From Paenibacillus silvisoli (GTDB lineage Bacteria; Bacillota; Bacilli; Paenibacillales; Paenibacillaceae), in assembly GCF_030866765.1 (NCBI RefSeq), contig NZ_CP133017.1, positions 652,501 through 716,500 on the forward strand: a DNA stretch of 64,000 nt, written 5' to 3'. The translations under genes and the position numbers were made by a program. Under the pieces are notes generated by a model. It did no database searches. It saw only the letters and a program-made list of their open reading frames with translations, and was not told where the DNA came from. Of the stretch, positions 24,822 through 34,400 are shown one piece after another. Numbering within the stretch: the stretch's first letter is position 1; each line of letters starts with the position of its first letter.

Positions 24822-25757
24822 ATGGCACAACAGCAGCAAGCGATCAACCGCCTCGCCCCGAATCAAGGGACGGGCGCAATGACTACCTATTCCGTGCAAA
24901 AAGCGTTGACGACGGTGTTATTCTACGTCGTGACGATTACGATTTCAGTCGCGATGTTTTTGCCGTTCTTCTGGAGCCTGATCACCTCGTTCAAGCCGAG
25001 CGATGACATATTCTCGATGCCGATCAAGTGGATCCCGACGAAGCTGACGCTGGAGCATTACCGCAGCGCGTTCACGACGGTACCGTTCGGCCTTTATTTC
25101 TGGAACTCCTTCGTGCTGGCGGCCGCCGGCGTGCTGGCGAACCTGTTCTTCGGCTCGATCAGCGGCTATGCCTTCGCCAAGCTGAACTTCAGGCTGAACA
25201 AGCCGCTGTTCCGTATTCTGCTGGCGGCAATGATGATTCCCGGCATCGTGACGATGATTCCGAGCTTTTATGTGCTTAAGCATTTTCCGCTCATCGGGGG
25301 CAATGACCTGCTGGGAGCTGGCGGCAACGGGTTTCTGAACTCGTTCTGGGGCATTATTTTGCCGGGGGCGTCCGGCTCGTTCGCGGTGTTCTTCATGCGG
25401 CAGTTCTTCCTGACGCTGCCGTCGGACATGATGGAGATGGCCCGCATCGAAGGCTGCAAGGAGTTCCGCATCTTCTGGAACATCTATCTGCCGCTGACGA
25501 AGCCGGCGCTCGCAACGCTGTCGATTTTTACGTTCCAAGCCGGCTGGAACAGCTTCCTCTGGCCGATGATCATCCTGAACGATCCCGAGAAAGCGACGAT
25601 CCAGATGGGGCTGCAAGCCTTCTCCTACAACCATCAGACCGATTTCGGGCCGATGATGGCCGGGGCGCTCATTGCGGTGCTGCCGATTCTGGTGATGTTC
25701 CTGCTGCTGCAAAAATATTTTGTCCAAGGCATCGCCTTTAGCGGGGTCAAAGGTTAA
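24822..25757 (+). CDS. Carbohydrate ABC permease (MalG/UgpE-like)
   Basis: 311 residues, six membrane helices, and the EAA-type loop MMEMARIEGCKEFRIFWNIYLPLTKP. The C-terminal QKYFVQGIAFSGVKG is the usual MalG-type ending. The first 20 residues are Gln/Asn-rich and hydrophilic. It starts 15 bases after the partner permease behind TAAGGAGG and completes the presumed manno-oligosaccharide importer. Confidence 0.93.
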   Translation: MAQQQQAINRLAPNQGTGAMTTYSVQKALTTVLFYVVTITISVAMFLPFFWSLITSFKPSDDIFSMPIKWIPTKLTLEHYRSAFTTVPFGLYFWNSFVLAAAGVLANLFFGSISGYAFAKLNFRLNKPLFRILLAAMMIPGIVTMIPSFYVLKHFPLIGGNDLLGAGGNGFLNSFWGIILPGASGSFAVFFMRQFFLTLPSDMMEMARIEGCKEFRIFWNIYLPLTKPALATLSIFTFQAGWNSFLWPMIILNDPEKATIQMGLQAFSYNHQTDFGPMMAGALIAVLPILVMFLLLQKYFVQGIAFSGVKG

Positions 25758-25897
25758 TTCCATAAACGACATGCTGCTTCCCTGAAAGGGGGTGATACGG
25801 CTCGGAAGCGCGGAGACGCGCGGCGGGCCAGCATATCCATCACGAGCTGCAACCGGGTATTGCGGTAATGTAATCCACCAAATGAGGAGTGCATGTG

Positions 25898-27430
25898 ATG
25901 AAAGCAGCAGCGTTTGGCAAGAAAGCGATAGCCGTCGTGTTGGCGGCGGTGCTTATGTTTCCGTTCATCGGCGGCGGGGGCAAGCAGGCAAGCGCATTTA
26001 CGTCCGCCAATGCGGACACGGCCATGAACGGCTTCGTGAACACCTTCTATGACACTTCGGCAAAATATTTCTATACCAACAGCGATCACGTCATCCATTC
26101 CGCTCATGCGCATGGACCGAACGGCGGCTTGTACACCGATTTCTGGTGGGAAGCGCAGCTCTGGGAAACGGTCATGGACGCGTATGAGCGGACCGGCAGC
26201 AGCACGTACCGGACGATGATCGACGACATCTACACCGGCTTCAACGCCAAATACACGAATATGATGGATAACCCGTTCAACGATGATCTCGGCTGGTGGG
26301 CGCTTGCCTGCATGAGGGCGTACGAGATTACCGGGACGGCGGAGTACCGCAACCGGGCTTCGTTCTTGTTCGAACAGATCTACGCGTTCAACGACAGCAC
26401 GTACGGCGGCGGCATTTGGTGGAAGCGCGACGGCACGTCGCCTCAGAAGAACATGGCGACGAACGCGCCGATGATCATGACGGCGATCAAGCTGAAGAAC
26501 GCGACCGGCGACAGCGCGTATCTCACCAAGGCGACGAATCTGTACACCTGGATCAAGAGCAGGCTCGTATCCGGCAGCAAGCTGAACGACCATGTCGAGG
26601 GCAGCGGGAGCGGGACCGTAATCGATTGGGATTTTACGTACAATTACGGCACGTTCCTGGGAGCTGCGCTGGCGATGTACCAGACGACCGGCACGAGCGG
26701 CTATTTGACGGACGCGAACACTGCGGCCGATTATGTGATCGATAAGATGACTTTGTCTTACTCGTTGCTGTACGAGGGAGAGAATGACGGAGCCGGGTTC
26801 AAAATGATTTTCGCCCGCAATCTCAACAAGCTGCGCATCGCGACCGGCAACGCATCCTACCTCAACTTCCTGCAGCAGAACGCGACCCAGGCATTCAATC
26901 ACCGGCGGACGAGCGACAACGTCATCGGGAGCGACTGGACGGGACCGACCGGCTCGGGGTACGTGCAGAGCTTGGCGGCGGCGGCCGGTGCGTCGATCCT
27001 GCAATTCACGCCTGCCGACAATTACACCGGCAATATCGCGGGCAACGGTACCTACGAGGCGGAGAACGCGCTGAAGAGCGGCTCCATCATCTCCGAGAGC
27101 TCGCAGCCAGGCTTTACGGGACGCGGTTATTTGGCCGGATGGAACGCGGCCGGCGCGATTACGTTCAACGTCAACCAGAACTCGGCATCCACGCGGACGG
27201 TGACGATCCGCTATGCCGGCGGTGCGGGCAATTCAAGCCGGTATATTTCGGTCAACGGCACCGTCGTGGCGAACAACCTAAGCTTTGCGGGCACGGGCGG
27301 CTGGGGCACGTGGAACACGGTGACGTTCAGCGCGAATTTGAACGCGGGCTTCAATACGGTCGTGATCGGCTTCGACAGCGGCAAGGGCAACGGCAATTAT
27401 GTGAATATCGATAAAATATCCGGCTTATAA
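25898..27430 (+). CDS. Secreted GH76 endo-alpha-1,6-mannanase with C-terminal CBM6/35-like module
   Basis: 510 residues from ATG 25898 (GAGGAG upstream). Signal peptide cut likely after ASA33. Residues 35-365 form an (alpha/alpha)6 GH76 domain with the catalytic pair Asp129-Asp130 in NPFNDDLGWWALACMRAYE. Residues about 385-510 form a beta-sandwich carbohydrate-binding module (YEAENA, GYLAGWN, VNIDKI). GH76 enzymes cleave alpha-1,6-mannan backbones of fungal walls or actinobacterial lipoglycans. It is the secreted member of a trio and follows the importer genes. Confidence 0.9.
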   Translation: MKAAAFGKKAIAVVLAAVLMFPFIGGGGKQASAFTSANADTAMNGFVNTFYDTSAKYFYTNSDHVIHSAHAHGPNGGLYTDFWWEAQLWETVMDAYERTGSSTYRTMIDDIYTGFNAKYTNMMDNPFNDDLGWWALACMRAYEITGTAEYRNRASFLFEQIYAFNDSTYGGGIWWKRDGTSPQKNMATNAPMIMTAIKLKNATGDSAYLTKATNLYTWIKSRLVSGSKLNDHVEGSGSGTVIDWDFTYNYGTFLGAALAMYQTTGTSGYLTDANTAADYVIDKMTLSYSLLYEGENDGAGFKMIFARNLNKLRIATGNASYLNFLQQNATQAFNHRRTSDNVIGSDWTGPTGSGYVQSLAAAAGASILQFTPADNYTGNIAGNGTYEAENALKSGSIISESSQPGFTGRGYLAGWNAAGAITFNVNQNSASTRTVTIRYAGGAGNSSRYISVNGTVVANNLSFAGTGGWGTWNTVTFSANLNAGFNTVVIGFDSGKGNGNYVNIDKISGL

Positions 27431-27436
27431 CATGGA

Positions 27437-27484
27437 GGAGGGCACCGCGGGAGCCGCGGCGGCACTGCGGCTGCGGTGCCCTCC
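27437..27484 (+). other. Stem-loop between GH76 genes
   Basis: GGAGGGCACCGC pairs with GCGGTGCCCTCC around a GC-rich 24-base loop. With no T tract it is more likely an mRNA-stabilising or processing element than a terminator. Confidence 0.6.
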
Positions 27485-27513
27485 ATAACGGCAAGGTTGG
27501 TGAGCTAGCTTAG

Positions 27514-28671
27514 ATGATCAAGCGAAAAGGTAAAAGCAAGCTGATTACGATCGCGGCTTCCGTTATCGTCCTTGCGGGGCTAGCCGCATGGAGGTTCGGC
27601 TTTGGAACGGCGCTGACGGGCGGCGGCGCGGATTCGGTTTGGGCCGAACGGGCGGAGCTCGCGCAGCAGGAGCTGGCGACGTCGTTTTGGGATGAGAAGC
27701 GGGGCTTGTTTAATAATGCGGCGCCGTGCATCGCGCAGCTGTGCACCGATCCGTTCAACTATTGGTGGCTCGCGCATGGCGTGGATGCATTGGTAGACGG
27801 CTACGAGCGTACGGGCGACGAACGGTATGCCGAGGAAATCGGCAAGCTGTATCAGGGGATTTTGGACCGAAACGCGGGCGTATTTATCAACGATTATTAC
27901 GATGACATGGAATGGATGGCGCTCGCCATGCTGCGTGCCTTCGATGCGACGAAGGAGGAGCGCTACAAGGGGGCGGCCGCCGAGCTATGGAAGGAAATCC
28001 AAGGCGGCTGGAACGACGAAATGGGCGGAGGAATCGCCTGGCGCAAGGAGCAGTTGGATTATAAAAATACGCCCGCCAACGCGCCAGCGGCGATATTGGC
28101 GGCGCGGATGTACCTGCATACGAACGACGAGGCGGACTTGGCCTGGGCCAAAAAGCTGTACGACTGGCAGAAGCAAACGCTCGTCGATCCGGAGACGGGG
28201 CTCGTCTGGGATGGCATCAACCGCCAAGGAGACGGCGTTATCGATAAGGATTGGAAATTTACGTACGGCCAAGGCGTCTTCATCGGCGCAGGCGTGGAGC
28301 TGTACCGGATTACGAAGGAACAGGCTTATTTGGATGACGCGCTTCGGACGGCAGGCAACCTGAAGCAGGACTTCCTGTCGCCGGCAACCGGCATGCTGCC
28401 TTCGGAGGGCGATGGGGACGGCGGCTTGTTCAAGGGCGTGCTCGTCCGCTACATCGGCGAACTCATCCAAACGGAGCCTTCGATGAAGAAGGAGCTTCGC
28501 GACATGCTGCTGACCAATGCGGACAGTCTGTGGGAGTACGGCAAAGGGAAGGGCAAGGCGCTGTTCAGCAACTCATGGGCGCAAACGCCCGATGAAGTCG
28601 TGCAGCTAAGCACGCAGCTCAGCGCGGTCATGCTGCTCGAGCAAGCGGCGAAAGCCGACCAATCGGAATAA
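27514..28671 (+). CDS. GH76-family glycosidase, membrane-anchored
   Basis: 385 residues. A Lys/Arg-rich start and one hydrophobic segment (11-30) suggest an N-terminal membrane anchor without an obvious cleavage site. The rest is a GH76 (alpha/alpha)6 domain with Asp130-Asp131 in YYDDMEWMALAMLRAF and the repeated motif YKNTPANAPAAILAARMY. It is closely related to the next gene rather than to the secreted enzyme, which indicates a duplication. Probable role: trimming mannan fragments at the cell surface before uptake. The ribosome site is weak. Confidence 0.85.
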   Translation: MIKRKGKSKLITIAASVIVLAGLAAWRFGFGTALTGGGADSVWAERAELAQQELATSFWDEKRGLFNNAAPCIAQLCTDPFNYWWLAHGVDALVDGYERTGDERYAEEIGKLYQGILDRNAGVFINDYYDDMEWMALAMLRAFDATKEERYKGAAAELWKEIQGGWNDEMGGGIAWRKEQLDYKNTPANAPAAILAARMYLHTNDEADLAWAKKLYDWQKQTLVDPETGLVWDGINRQGDGVIDKDWKFTYGQGVFIGAGVELYRITKEQAYLDDALRTAGNLKQDFLSPATGMLPSEGDGDGGLFKGVLVRYIGELIQTEPSMKKELRDMLLTNADSLWEYGKGKGKALFSNSWAQTPDEVVQLSTQLSAVMLLEQAAKADQSE

Positions 28672-28710
28672 CTATAGAGACAACTAATAGGAACAGGCGG
28701 GAGAGTGGCG

Positions 28711-29775
28711 ATGATGACATGGGAAAGCCGTGCGGAAGAGGCGCAGCAGGCGCTGGCGGAGTTATTTTGGAATCCGGCGATTCGGTTGTTTGACATTGAA
28801 ATTCCTTGCCCCGGCGGGGCGTGCAATACGATTTTTCACTATTGGTGGATGGCGCACGCGGTCGATGCGCTTGTCGACGGCTATGAGCGGACGAAGGACG
28901 CGAAGTATGCAGGTCTGCTGGCGGAGCTCTACGACGGGCTGCTCGTCCGCAACGGCGGCGCGTTTCCGAACGAGTTGTACGACGATATGGAGTGGATGGC
29001 GATTGCTTGGCTGCGCGCGTACAGGGCACTGGGCGTGGAACGATATAAAGAAGCGGCGCTGCTGCTCTGGGAGGATATTAAGACCGGCTGGAACGATCAG
29101 ATGGGCGGCGGCATCGCTTGGCAGAAGTCGCAGCTCGATTACAAGAATACGCCTGCGAACGCGCCGGCGGCCATTCTCGCGGCACGATTGTTTCAGCAGT
29201 TCGGTCGGCAGGAGGATCTGGAGTGGGCGCAAAATATTTACGGCTGGCTGAAGACGCACCTCGTGGACCCGGCGACCGGCTTCGTCTGGGACGGCATGAA
29301 CCGTCAAGGCGACGGGGCAATCGATAAGGAATGGAAGTTCACGTACTGCCAAGGCGTTTACATTGGCGCAGGCGTTGATCTGTACCGGGTGACCGGCGAT
29401 CGCGGCTACCTGGAGGATGCGATTCGCACGGCTGGCGCTTCCGACATGGAGCTGGCCGATCCGGCGAGCGGCTTGCTGCCTGAGGAGGGCGACGGCGACG
29501 GCGGCTTGTTCAAAGGCATTCTCGTCCGCTATCTGGGCGAGCTTGCGAAGGAAGCGCCGGAGCTCGGCGCGGCGGGGCCGCTGCTGGCCAGCAACGCGGT
29601 ATCGCTTTGGGAGCAGGGACGCGATCCGGAGCGCTGCGTGTTCAGCACGGACTGGCGCTCGCAGCCGTCGGAGCGCGTGACGCTAAGCACGCAGCTGAGC
29701 GGCATAATGCTGCTCGAGCAGCTGGCTTTGCTTGAGCGGCGCGGCAGCGAATCATTGCTGGGCGAAGCGATTTAA
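28711..29775 (+). CDS. GH76-family glycosidase, cytosolic
   Basis: 354 residues from ATG 28711 (GGCGGGAG upstream; 28714 is also possible). No signal peptide. The sequence matches the preceding gene almost throughout, with catalytic pair Asp91-Asp92 in LYDDMEWMAIAWLRAY. A cytosolic GH76 would finish imported alpha-1,6-manno-oligosaccharides. It ends the operon at a strong terminator. Cytosolic GH76 proteins are less common than secreted ones, so exact activity (endo or exo) is uncertain. Confidence 0.85.
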   Translation: MMTWESRAEEAQQALAELFWNPAIRLFDIEIPCPGGACNTIFHYWWMAHAVDALVDGYERTKDAKYAGLLAELYDGLLVRNGGAFPNELYDDMEWMAIAWLRAYRALGVERYKEAALLLWEDIKTGWNDQMGGGIAWQKSQLDYKNTPANAPAAILAARLFQQFGRQEDLEWAQNIYGWLKTHLVDPATGFVWDGMNRQGDGAIDKEWKFTYCQGVYIGAGVDLYRVTGDRGYLEDAIRTAGASDMELADPASGLLPEEGDGDGGLFKGILVRYLGELAKEAPELGAAGPLLASNAVSLWEQGRDPERCVFSTDWRSQPSERVTLSTQLSGIMLLEQLALLERRGSESLLGEAI

Positions 29776-29782
29776 TGAACGG

Positions 29783-29820
29783 CAGCTCGCGGGAGGGATG
29801 GCCTCCCGCGAGCTGTTTTT
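29783..29820 (+). terminator. Strong terminator of the mannan operon
   Basis: A perfect 14-bp stem CAGCTCGCGGGAGG / CCTCCCGCGAGCTG with a five-base loop and five T residues. Confidence 0.95.
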
Positions 29821-29966
29821 GTTTTTTGTGAGCAGCCGTTCGCTTGGTGGGTTGGCGAAATCGTGCGGCCTGACCTTCCGCTCATCGCTTGCTTTGTTGC
29901 CTCTCCCCTCTCTTCAAAGAAAAATCATACAAGACGGCTGGCTGGGGGGGGGGCTGCGAGGAGCTT

Positions 29967-30141
29967 TTGTATGAAATTTCGTATGAGCTGGCTCAAAACG
30001 TCGGCTGTGAAGGGCGATTTGTATGAAAACTCGTACAAATGGAGCCGATGAAGTGGCTGTAATCCGGAATTTGTATGAAAAGTCGTACAAAAGGACTTTT
30101 TTGACGCTTTTGAGGCGCTGGTTGTATGAAATATCGTAGAA
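29967..30141 (+). repeat. TTGTATGAAA-type imperfect palindromes, four copies about 52 bp apart
   Basis: TTGTATGAAA begins at 29967, 30019, 30071 and 30122 (52, 52 and 51 bases apart), each followed by a TCGTA(C/T) inverse arm. The family is the same as at 22107. A run of ten G residues lies just before, at 29944-29953. The flanks, 29823-29943 and 30142-30380, show no gene or clear signal. Confidence 0.85.
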
Positions 30142-30380
30142 AATTGATTCCCGGGTCGAAGCGGGCAGCTTCGCAGCAGGAGAGGGGGGGTTGGCAACAA
30201 TTTTAGAAGGAGCGCTTGAAGTTAAATCGCGTGCGGGCGCTCACGCTCCGGTCACGACGACCCTAACGGGCTGAAGCGGCCCGACCTGCCGATCGCATTG
30301 AGAGCCAAGGAATCTTGCGCATAGCTTGCAAGATAGTTCCAACTAACTGTTGTCATCTCGCTCGAAATTTATTAGTATTG

Positions 30381-30454
30381 GATTAAGCGCTTAATCTATT
30401 GCATATGCAAAGTAGTAAGCGCTATATTTATAGCCTTGGGTTAAGCGCTTAACC
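30381..30454 (+). promoter_or_regulatory. Operator cluster controlling the iol operon
   Basis: Two perfect 16-bp palindromes, GATTAAGCGCTTAATC (30381-30396) and GGTTAAGCGCTTAACC (30439-30454), share the core TTAAGCGCTTAA; a partial third core TAAGCGCT lies at 30417-30424, and a separate palindrome TTGCATATGCAA at 30399-30410. A weak TTGCAT-18-TATATT promoter (30399-30428) lies between them. LacI-family proteins bind such CG-centred dyads; the LacI gene at 37828 is the natural candidate. Confidence 0.7.
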
Positions 30455-30491
30455 TTCTTCAATTAACTTCAGAAAAGGGGCGATGGGTGAG

Positions 30492-32363
30492 ATGAGCGGC
30501 AGTACGGTTCGGTTATCGATGGCGCAAGCGCTGCTTCGTTTTCTCGATAATCAGTACATCTCGGCGGACGGCGAAACGACGAAGTTCGTGAAAGGCGTCA
30601 TGGGCATTTTCGGGCACGGCAATGTGACGGGCATTGGGGAGGCGCTGGAGAACGCCGCCGGCGAGTTGGTCTACATCCAAGGGAAGAGCGAGCAGGGGAT
30701 GGTGCATGCGGCGGCGGCGTTCGCCAAGCAGAAGGACCGCAGGCAAATCTACGCCTGCACCTCGTCCATCGGGCCAGGCGCGCTGAACATGGTAACCGCG
30801 GCGGCGACGGCTACCGCGAACCGCATTCCGGTTCTGCTGCTGCCGGGCGATAATTTCGCCAGCAGACAGCCCGATCCGGTGCTGCAGCAGCTCGAAGTGG
30901 CGAGCGATTACACCGTTTCGGCGACGGATCCGTTCAAGCCGGTCAGCAAGTACTGGGACCGCATCGTGCGGCCCGAGCAGCTGATGACGGCCGCCGAGCA
31001 AGCGATCCGCGTGCTGACCGACCCGGCTGAGACGGGCGCCGTGACGCTTGCGCTGCCTCAGGACGTACAGACGGAAGCGTACGATTATCCCGCTTCATTC
31101 TTCGAGCCCCGCATTCATTATATCGACCGGCGTCCGCCGGCGGCCGATTCGATCCGGCGCGCCGCGCAGCTCATGCGGACGAAGAAGAAGCCGCTGCTTA
31201 TCGCCGGCGGCGGCGTCCTGTATGCGTCCGCTATGGCGCAGCTGACGGCCTTCGCCGAAGCGTTCGGCATTCCGGTGGCGGAAACGCAGGCCGGCAAAAG
31301 CGCCTTGCCTTGGGATCATCCGCTTAACGCGGGCGGCGTCGGCGTAACCGGCACTTTGGCCGCGAATCTGCTTGCGAAGGACGCGGATCTCATTATCGGC
31401 GTCGGCACGCGGTATTCCGATTTTACGACGGCGTCCAAATCCGCCTTCGGCCATCCGGACGTGCGGTTTATTAATATCAACGTAAGCGGCTTTGATTCCT
31501 CGAAGCTGAATGGCGTGGCGATTACCGCCGATGCGAGAGAAGGACTGGCTGCCCTGCAAGCTGCCCTCGCGGAAGCTGGCTACCGCAGCGGGTATGACCT
31601 GGACGCGATCCGGGCGCTGAAGCGGGAATGGGATGAGGAGGTGGACCGCTTGTTTGCCGCGGAGCATGAGGCGGGCACCGCTCAAACCCGCGCGCTCGGC
31701 GTCATTCAAGAGACGATCGACGCCAATGCGGTCGTCGTGTGCGCGGCGGGCAGCTTGCCGGGCGACCTGCACCGGGTGTGGAGACCGTCGGCCCCGCGCA
31801 CGTACCATATGGAATACGGCTTTTCCTGCATGGGCTATGAAATCGCCGGCGCCTTCGGAGTCGCGCTTGCCGAGCCGGACCGCGAAGTGTACGCCGTCGT
31901 CGGCGACGGCAGCTACCTGATGCTGCATTCCGAGCTTGTCACGAGCCTGCAAGAAGGGCGCAAGGTGACGGTGCTGCTGTTTGATAATAACGGTTTCCAG
32001 TGCATTCACAATCTGCAGAGAAGCCAAGGCAGCGGAGGCTTCGGCAACGAATTCCGCTACCGCTCCACGGAAACCGGCAGGCTGACCGGTACGTACATCC
32101 CGATCGATTATGCGGCGCATGCCCGCAGCTTGGGACTGAAATCGTACAAAGCGGAGAACGCGGAGCAGCTGCGCGAGGCGCTGCTGGCCGCGAAGCGGGA
32201 AACCGTTTCGACGCTGATCGAAATTCCGGTTGTGCCGGGCACGAATACGCCGGGGTACGAATCCTGGTGGAACGTCGGCGTCACCGAGGTGTCCGTGAGC
32301 GGCGAGGTTGTCAAAGCCGGCAAAGCGATGAACGACCGCATTCGATCCATTACACTTCGATAG
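30492..32363 (+). CDS. iolD: 3D-(3,5/4)-trihydroxycyclohexane-1,2-dione hydrolase IolD
   Basis: 623 residues from ATG 30492, preferred over ATG 30483 because AAGGGG lies only two bases before the latter and because the resulting start ([23 protein letters not shown]) aligns with known IolD. Thiamine-diphosphate enzyme: N-terminal pyrimidine-binding domain ([23 protein letters not shown]) and C-terminal [11 protein letters not shown]...NN motif for diphosphate and metal. It opens the ring of diketo-inositol in the cytosol, giving 5-deoxy-glucuronate. It is first in the operon, directly behind the operators. Confidence 0.95.
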   Translation: MSGSTVRLSMAQALLRFLDNQYISADGETTKFVKGVMGIFGHGNVTGIGEALENAAGELVYIQGKSEQGMVHAAAAFAKQKDRRQIYACTSSIGPGALNMVTAAATATANRIPVLLLPGDNFASRQPDPVLQQLEVASDYTVSATDPFKPVSKYWDRIVRPEQLMTAAEQAIRVLTDPAETGAVTLALPQDVQTEAYDYPASFFEPRIHYIDRRPPAADSIRRAAQLMRTKKKPLLIAGGGVLYASAMAQLTAFAEAFGIPVAETQAGKSALPWDHPLNAGGVGVTGTLAANLLAKDADLIIGVGTRYSDFTTASKSAFGHPDVRFININVSGFDSSKLNGVAITADAREGLAALQAALAEAGYRSGYDLDAIRALKREWDEEVDRLFAAEHEAGTAQTRALGVIQETIDANAVVVCAAGSLPGDLHRVWRPSAPRTYHMEYGFSCMGYEIAGAFGVALAEPDREVYAVVGDGSYLMLHSELVTSLQEGRKVTVLLFDNNGFQCIHNLQRSQGSGGFGNEFRYRSTETGRLTGTYIPIDYAAHARSLGLKSYKAENAEQLREALLAAKRETVSTLIEIPVVPGTNTPGYESWWNVGVTEVSVSGEVVKAGKAMNDRIRSITLR

Positions 32364-32381
32364 CAGGAGGGGAAGCGAAGT

Positions 32382-33329
32382 ATGTCAACGCCAACGCCAA
32401 CGCCAGCGCCTAAATGGCCAGTGCTGGAAAGCTTGCCGTTTCGGATCGGCATCCATCCGATCAATTGGGTCGGAGAGGACGTGAAGGAGCATGGCGCCGA
32501 TACGACGTTCGAACAAATCGTCGATGAGATTCAGGCGCTCGGCCTGACAGGTACGGAGATGGGACGGAAGTACCCCGCCGATCCGGCCGTGCTGAAGCGG
32601 GAGCTCGAGCAGCGCGGCATTCAGCTGACGTCGCAATGGAAATCGGTGCTGTTCTCCGACCCGGCTTACCGGGAGCAGGAGCTGGAGGCCTATCGCAAGC
32701 ATGCCGAGTTTCTGCAGAGGATGGGCAGCAAGGTTATCAGCACCTGCGAAATCGGCGGGTCGCTTCATTTCGATCCGCGTCGCACGCCGAACGAGAAGGA
32801 GGTGCTGCGGCTTGCGGACGATGAGTGGCGGAGCCTCGCGGAAGGCTTGAATGCCGCCGGCGCCATCGCGCGGGAATACGGGCTAAAGCTAACGTATCAC
32901 CACCACGGCGGTACCGTCGTCGAACGTCCGGAGGAAATCGACCGCTTAATGGAGCTGACCGATCCGGAGCTCGTCTACCTGCTGTTCGACACCGGCCACG
33001 CCTACTACGGCGGCGCAGATCCGCTGGAGGTGCTGCGGAAGCATTACGACCGGATCGCTTACGTACATTTAAAAGACATCCGACAAGCGGTGCTGGACGA
33101 AGCCCGCTCGGAGACAGCGGATTTCGTCACCTGCATCCGTAAGGGCGTTTTCACGGTACCGGGGGACGGCTGTCTCGATTTCGGACCGATTCTGGACGAA
33201 TTGTCGGAGCGCGGCTACAACGGCTGGGCGCTTCTCGAGGGCGAGCAGGATCCGGAGGCGCATCCGGCCTATGACTATGCGCGAAACGCACTCATTCATA
33301 TCTCTTCGCTCGTCTTGAGCAGAAAGTAG
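32382..33329 (+). CDS. iolE: myo-Inosose-2 dehydratase IolE
   Basis: 315 residues of the xylose-isomerase-like TIM barrel family. After a Thr-Pro-rich N-terminal extension encoded by a short ACGCCA repeat, the sequence FRIGIHPINWVGEDV, TGTEMGRKYP, TYHHHGGT and FDTGHAYYGG match IolE. It dehydrates 2-keto-myo-inositol, using a divalent metal, to the substrate of IolD. It starts 18 bases after iolD behind AGGAGGGG. Confidence 0.95.
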   Translation: MSTPTPTPAPKWPVLESLPFRIGIHPINWVGEDVKEHGADTTFEQIVDEIQALGLTGTEMGRKYPADPAVLKRELEQRGIQLTSQWKSVLFSDPAYREQELEAYRKHAEFLQRMGSKVISTCEIGGSLHFDPRRTPNEKEVLRLADDEWRSLAEGLNAAGAIAREYGLKLTYHHHGGTVVERPEEIDRLMELTDPELVYLLFDTGHAYYGGADPLEVLRKHYDRIAYVHLKDIRQAVLDEARSETADFVTCIRKGVFTVPGDGCLDFGPILDELSERGYNGWALLEGEQDPEAHPAYDYARNALIHISSLVLSRK

Positions 33330-33339
33330 GCTGCGCGCT

Positions 33340-34350
33340 ATGAATCCTATTTCCTTTCCGGCAGATAAGCCGCTGGATTTCGCCGCGATCGGCCGGCTGT
33401 GCATCGACTTGAACGCGAACGAAATCAATCGCCCGATGGAAGAGACGATGACCTTCACCAAGTACGTCGGCGGCTCGCCGGCCAATATCGCGATCGGAAT
33501 GGCGCGGCTTGGGCGTCAGACGGCGTTCATCGGCAAAATCGCGGACGATCAGATGGGCCGATTCATCAGCGGTTATTTGCGCCGCAACGGCATCGATACG
33601 GCCAATGTCGTGACCGACCGCACGGGGGCCGTTACGGGGCTCGCGTTCACGGAAATCAAAAGCCCGACCGATTGCAGCATTCTCATGTACCGGGACAATG
33701 CGGCCGACCTGAAGCTGACGGCCGGCGAGGTCAGCGAAGATCTCATCGCACAAGCGAAGCTGCTGCTGATCTCGGGCACGGCGCTGGCGGCGAGTCCGTC
33801 CCGCGAAGCGGTCTTTCAAGCGCTGAGCTATGCGAGGAAGCATGGGACCGTCGTTGCTTTTGATCTTGATTACCGGCCGTACACGTGGAAATCGAAGGAA
33901 GAAACGGCCGTGTACTACAACCTCGCCGCCGAGAAATGCGACATCATTCTCGGGACGCGCGAGGAGTTCGACATGATGGAGACGTTCGATGGAAATCCGG
34001 CGCATGATGACCGTGTAACCGCGTCCAAATGGTTCGATTACGCGGCCCGGATCGTCATTATTAAGCATGGCAAAGACGGGTCCATCGCCTATACCCGCGA
34101 CGGAGCGAGTCACCGGGCGAGGAGCTTTCCGGCCAAGGTCATCAAGACGTTCGGCGCAGGCGATTCGTACGCGGCCGGTTTCCTGCACGGTCTCATGGAA
34201 GGCTGGACCATCGAGAGAAGCATGGAATTCGGAAGCGCGGCGGCCTGCATCGTCATCTCCAGCCACAGCTGCTCCGACGCCATGCCGACCGCGGATCAGG
34301 TGCTCCGGTATATGGAGGATTGCAACAGCGGCAAGATCACGGCCGGCTAG
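33340..34350 (+). CDS. iolC: 5-Dehydro-2-deoxygluconokinase IolC
   Basis: 336-residue PfkB-family kinase. The opening [25 protein letters not shown], the signature [17 protein letters not shown] and the catalytic [11 protein letters not shown] (near residues 271-281) identify IolC. It phosphorylates 2-deoxy-5-keto-gluconate in the inositol pathway. It starts 10 bases after iolE. The aldolase that would act next (IolJ) is not encoded in this window. Confidence 0.93.
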   Translation: MNPISFPADKPLDFAAIGRLCIDLNANEINRPMEETMTFTKYVGGSPANIAIGMARLGRQTAFIGKIADDQMGRFISGYLRRNGIDTANVVTDRTGAVTGLAFTEIKSPTDCSILMYRDNAADLKLTAGEVSEDLIAQAKLLLISGTALAASPSREAVFQALSYARKHGTVVAFDLDYRPYTWKSKEETAVYYNLAAEKCDIILGTREEFDMMETFDGNPAHDDRVTASKWFDYAARIVIIKHGKDGSIAYTRDGASHRARSFPAKVIKTFGAGDSYAAGFLHGLMEGWTIERSMEFGSAAACIVISSHSCSDAMPTADQVLRYMEDCNSGKITAG

Positions 34351-34400
34351 CCTCAGCGAGCCGAGCCGGACAGGGCCGCATACGGAAAGGGGAGTTAACG

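Noticed and set aside
29944..29953. Run of ten G residues as a phase-variable switch
   Set aside because: It lies in a gap with no gene or promoter close by; a sequencing or neutral homopolymer is the simpler explanation.
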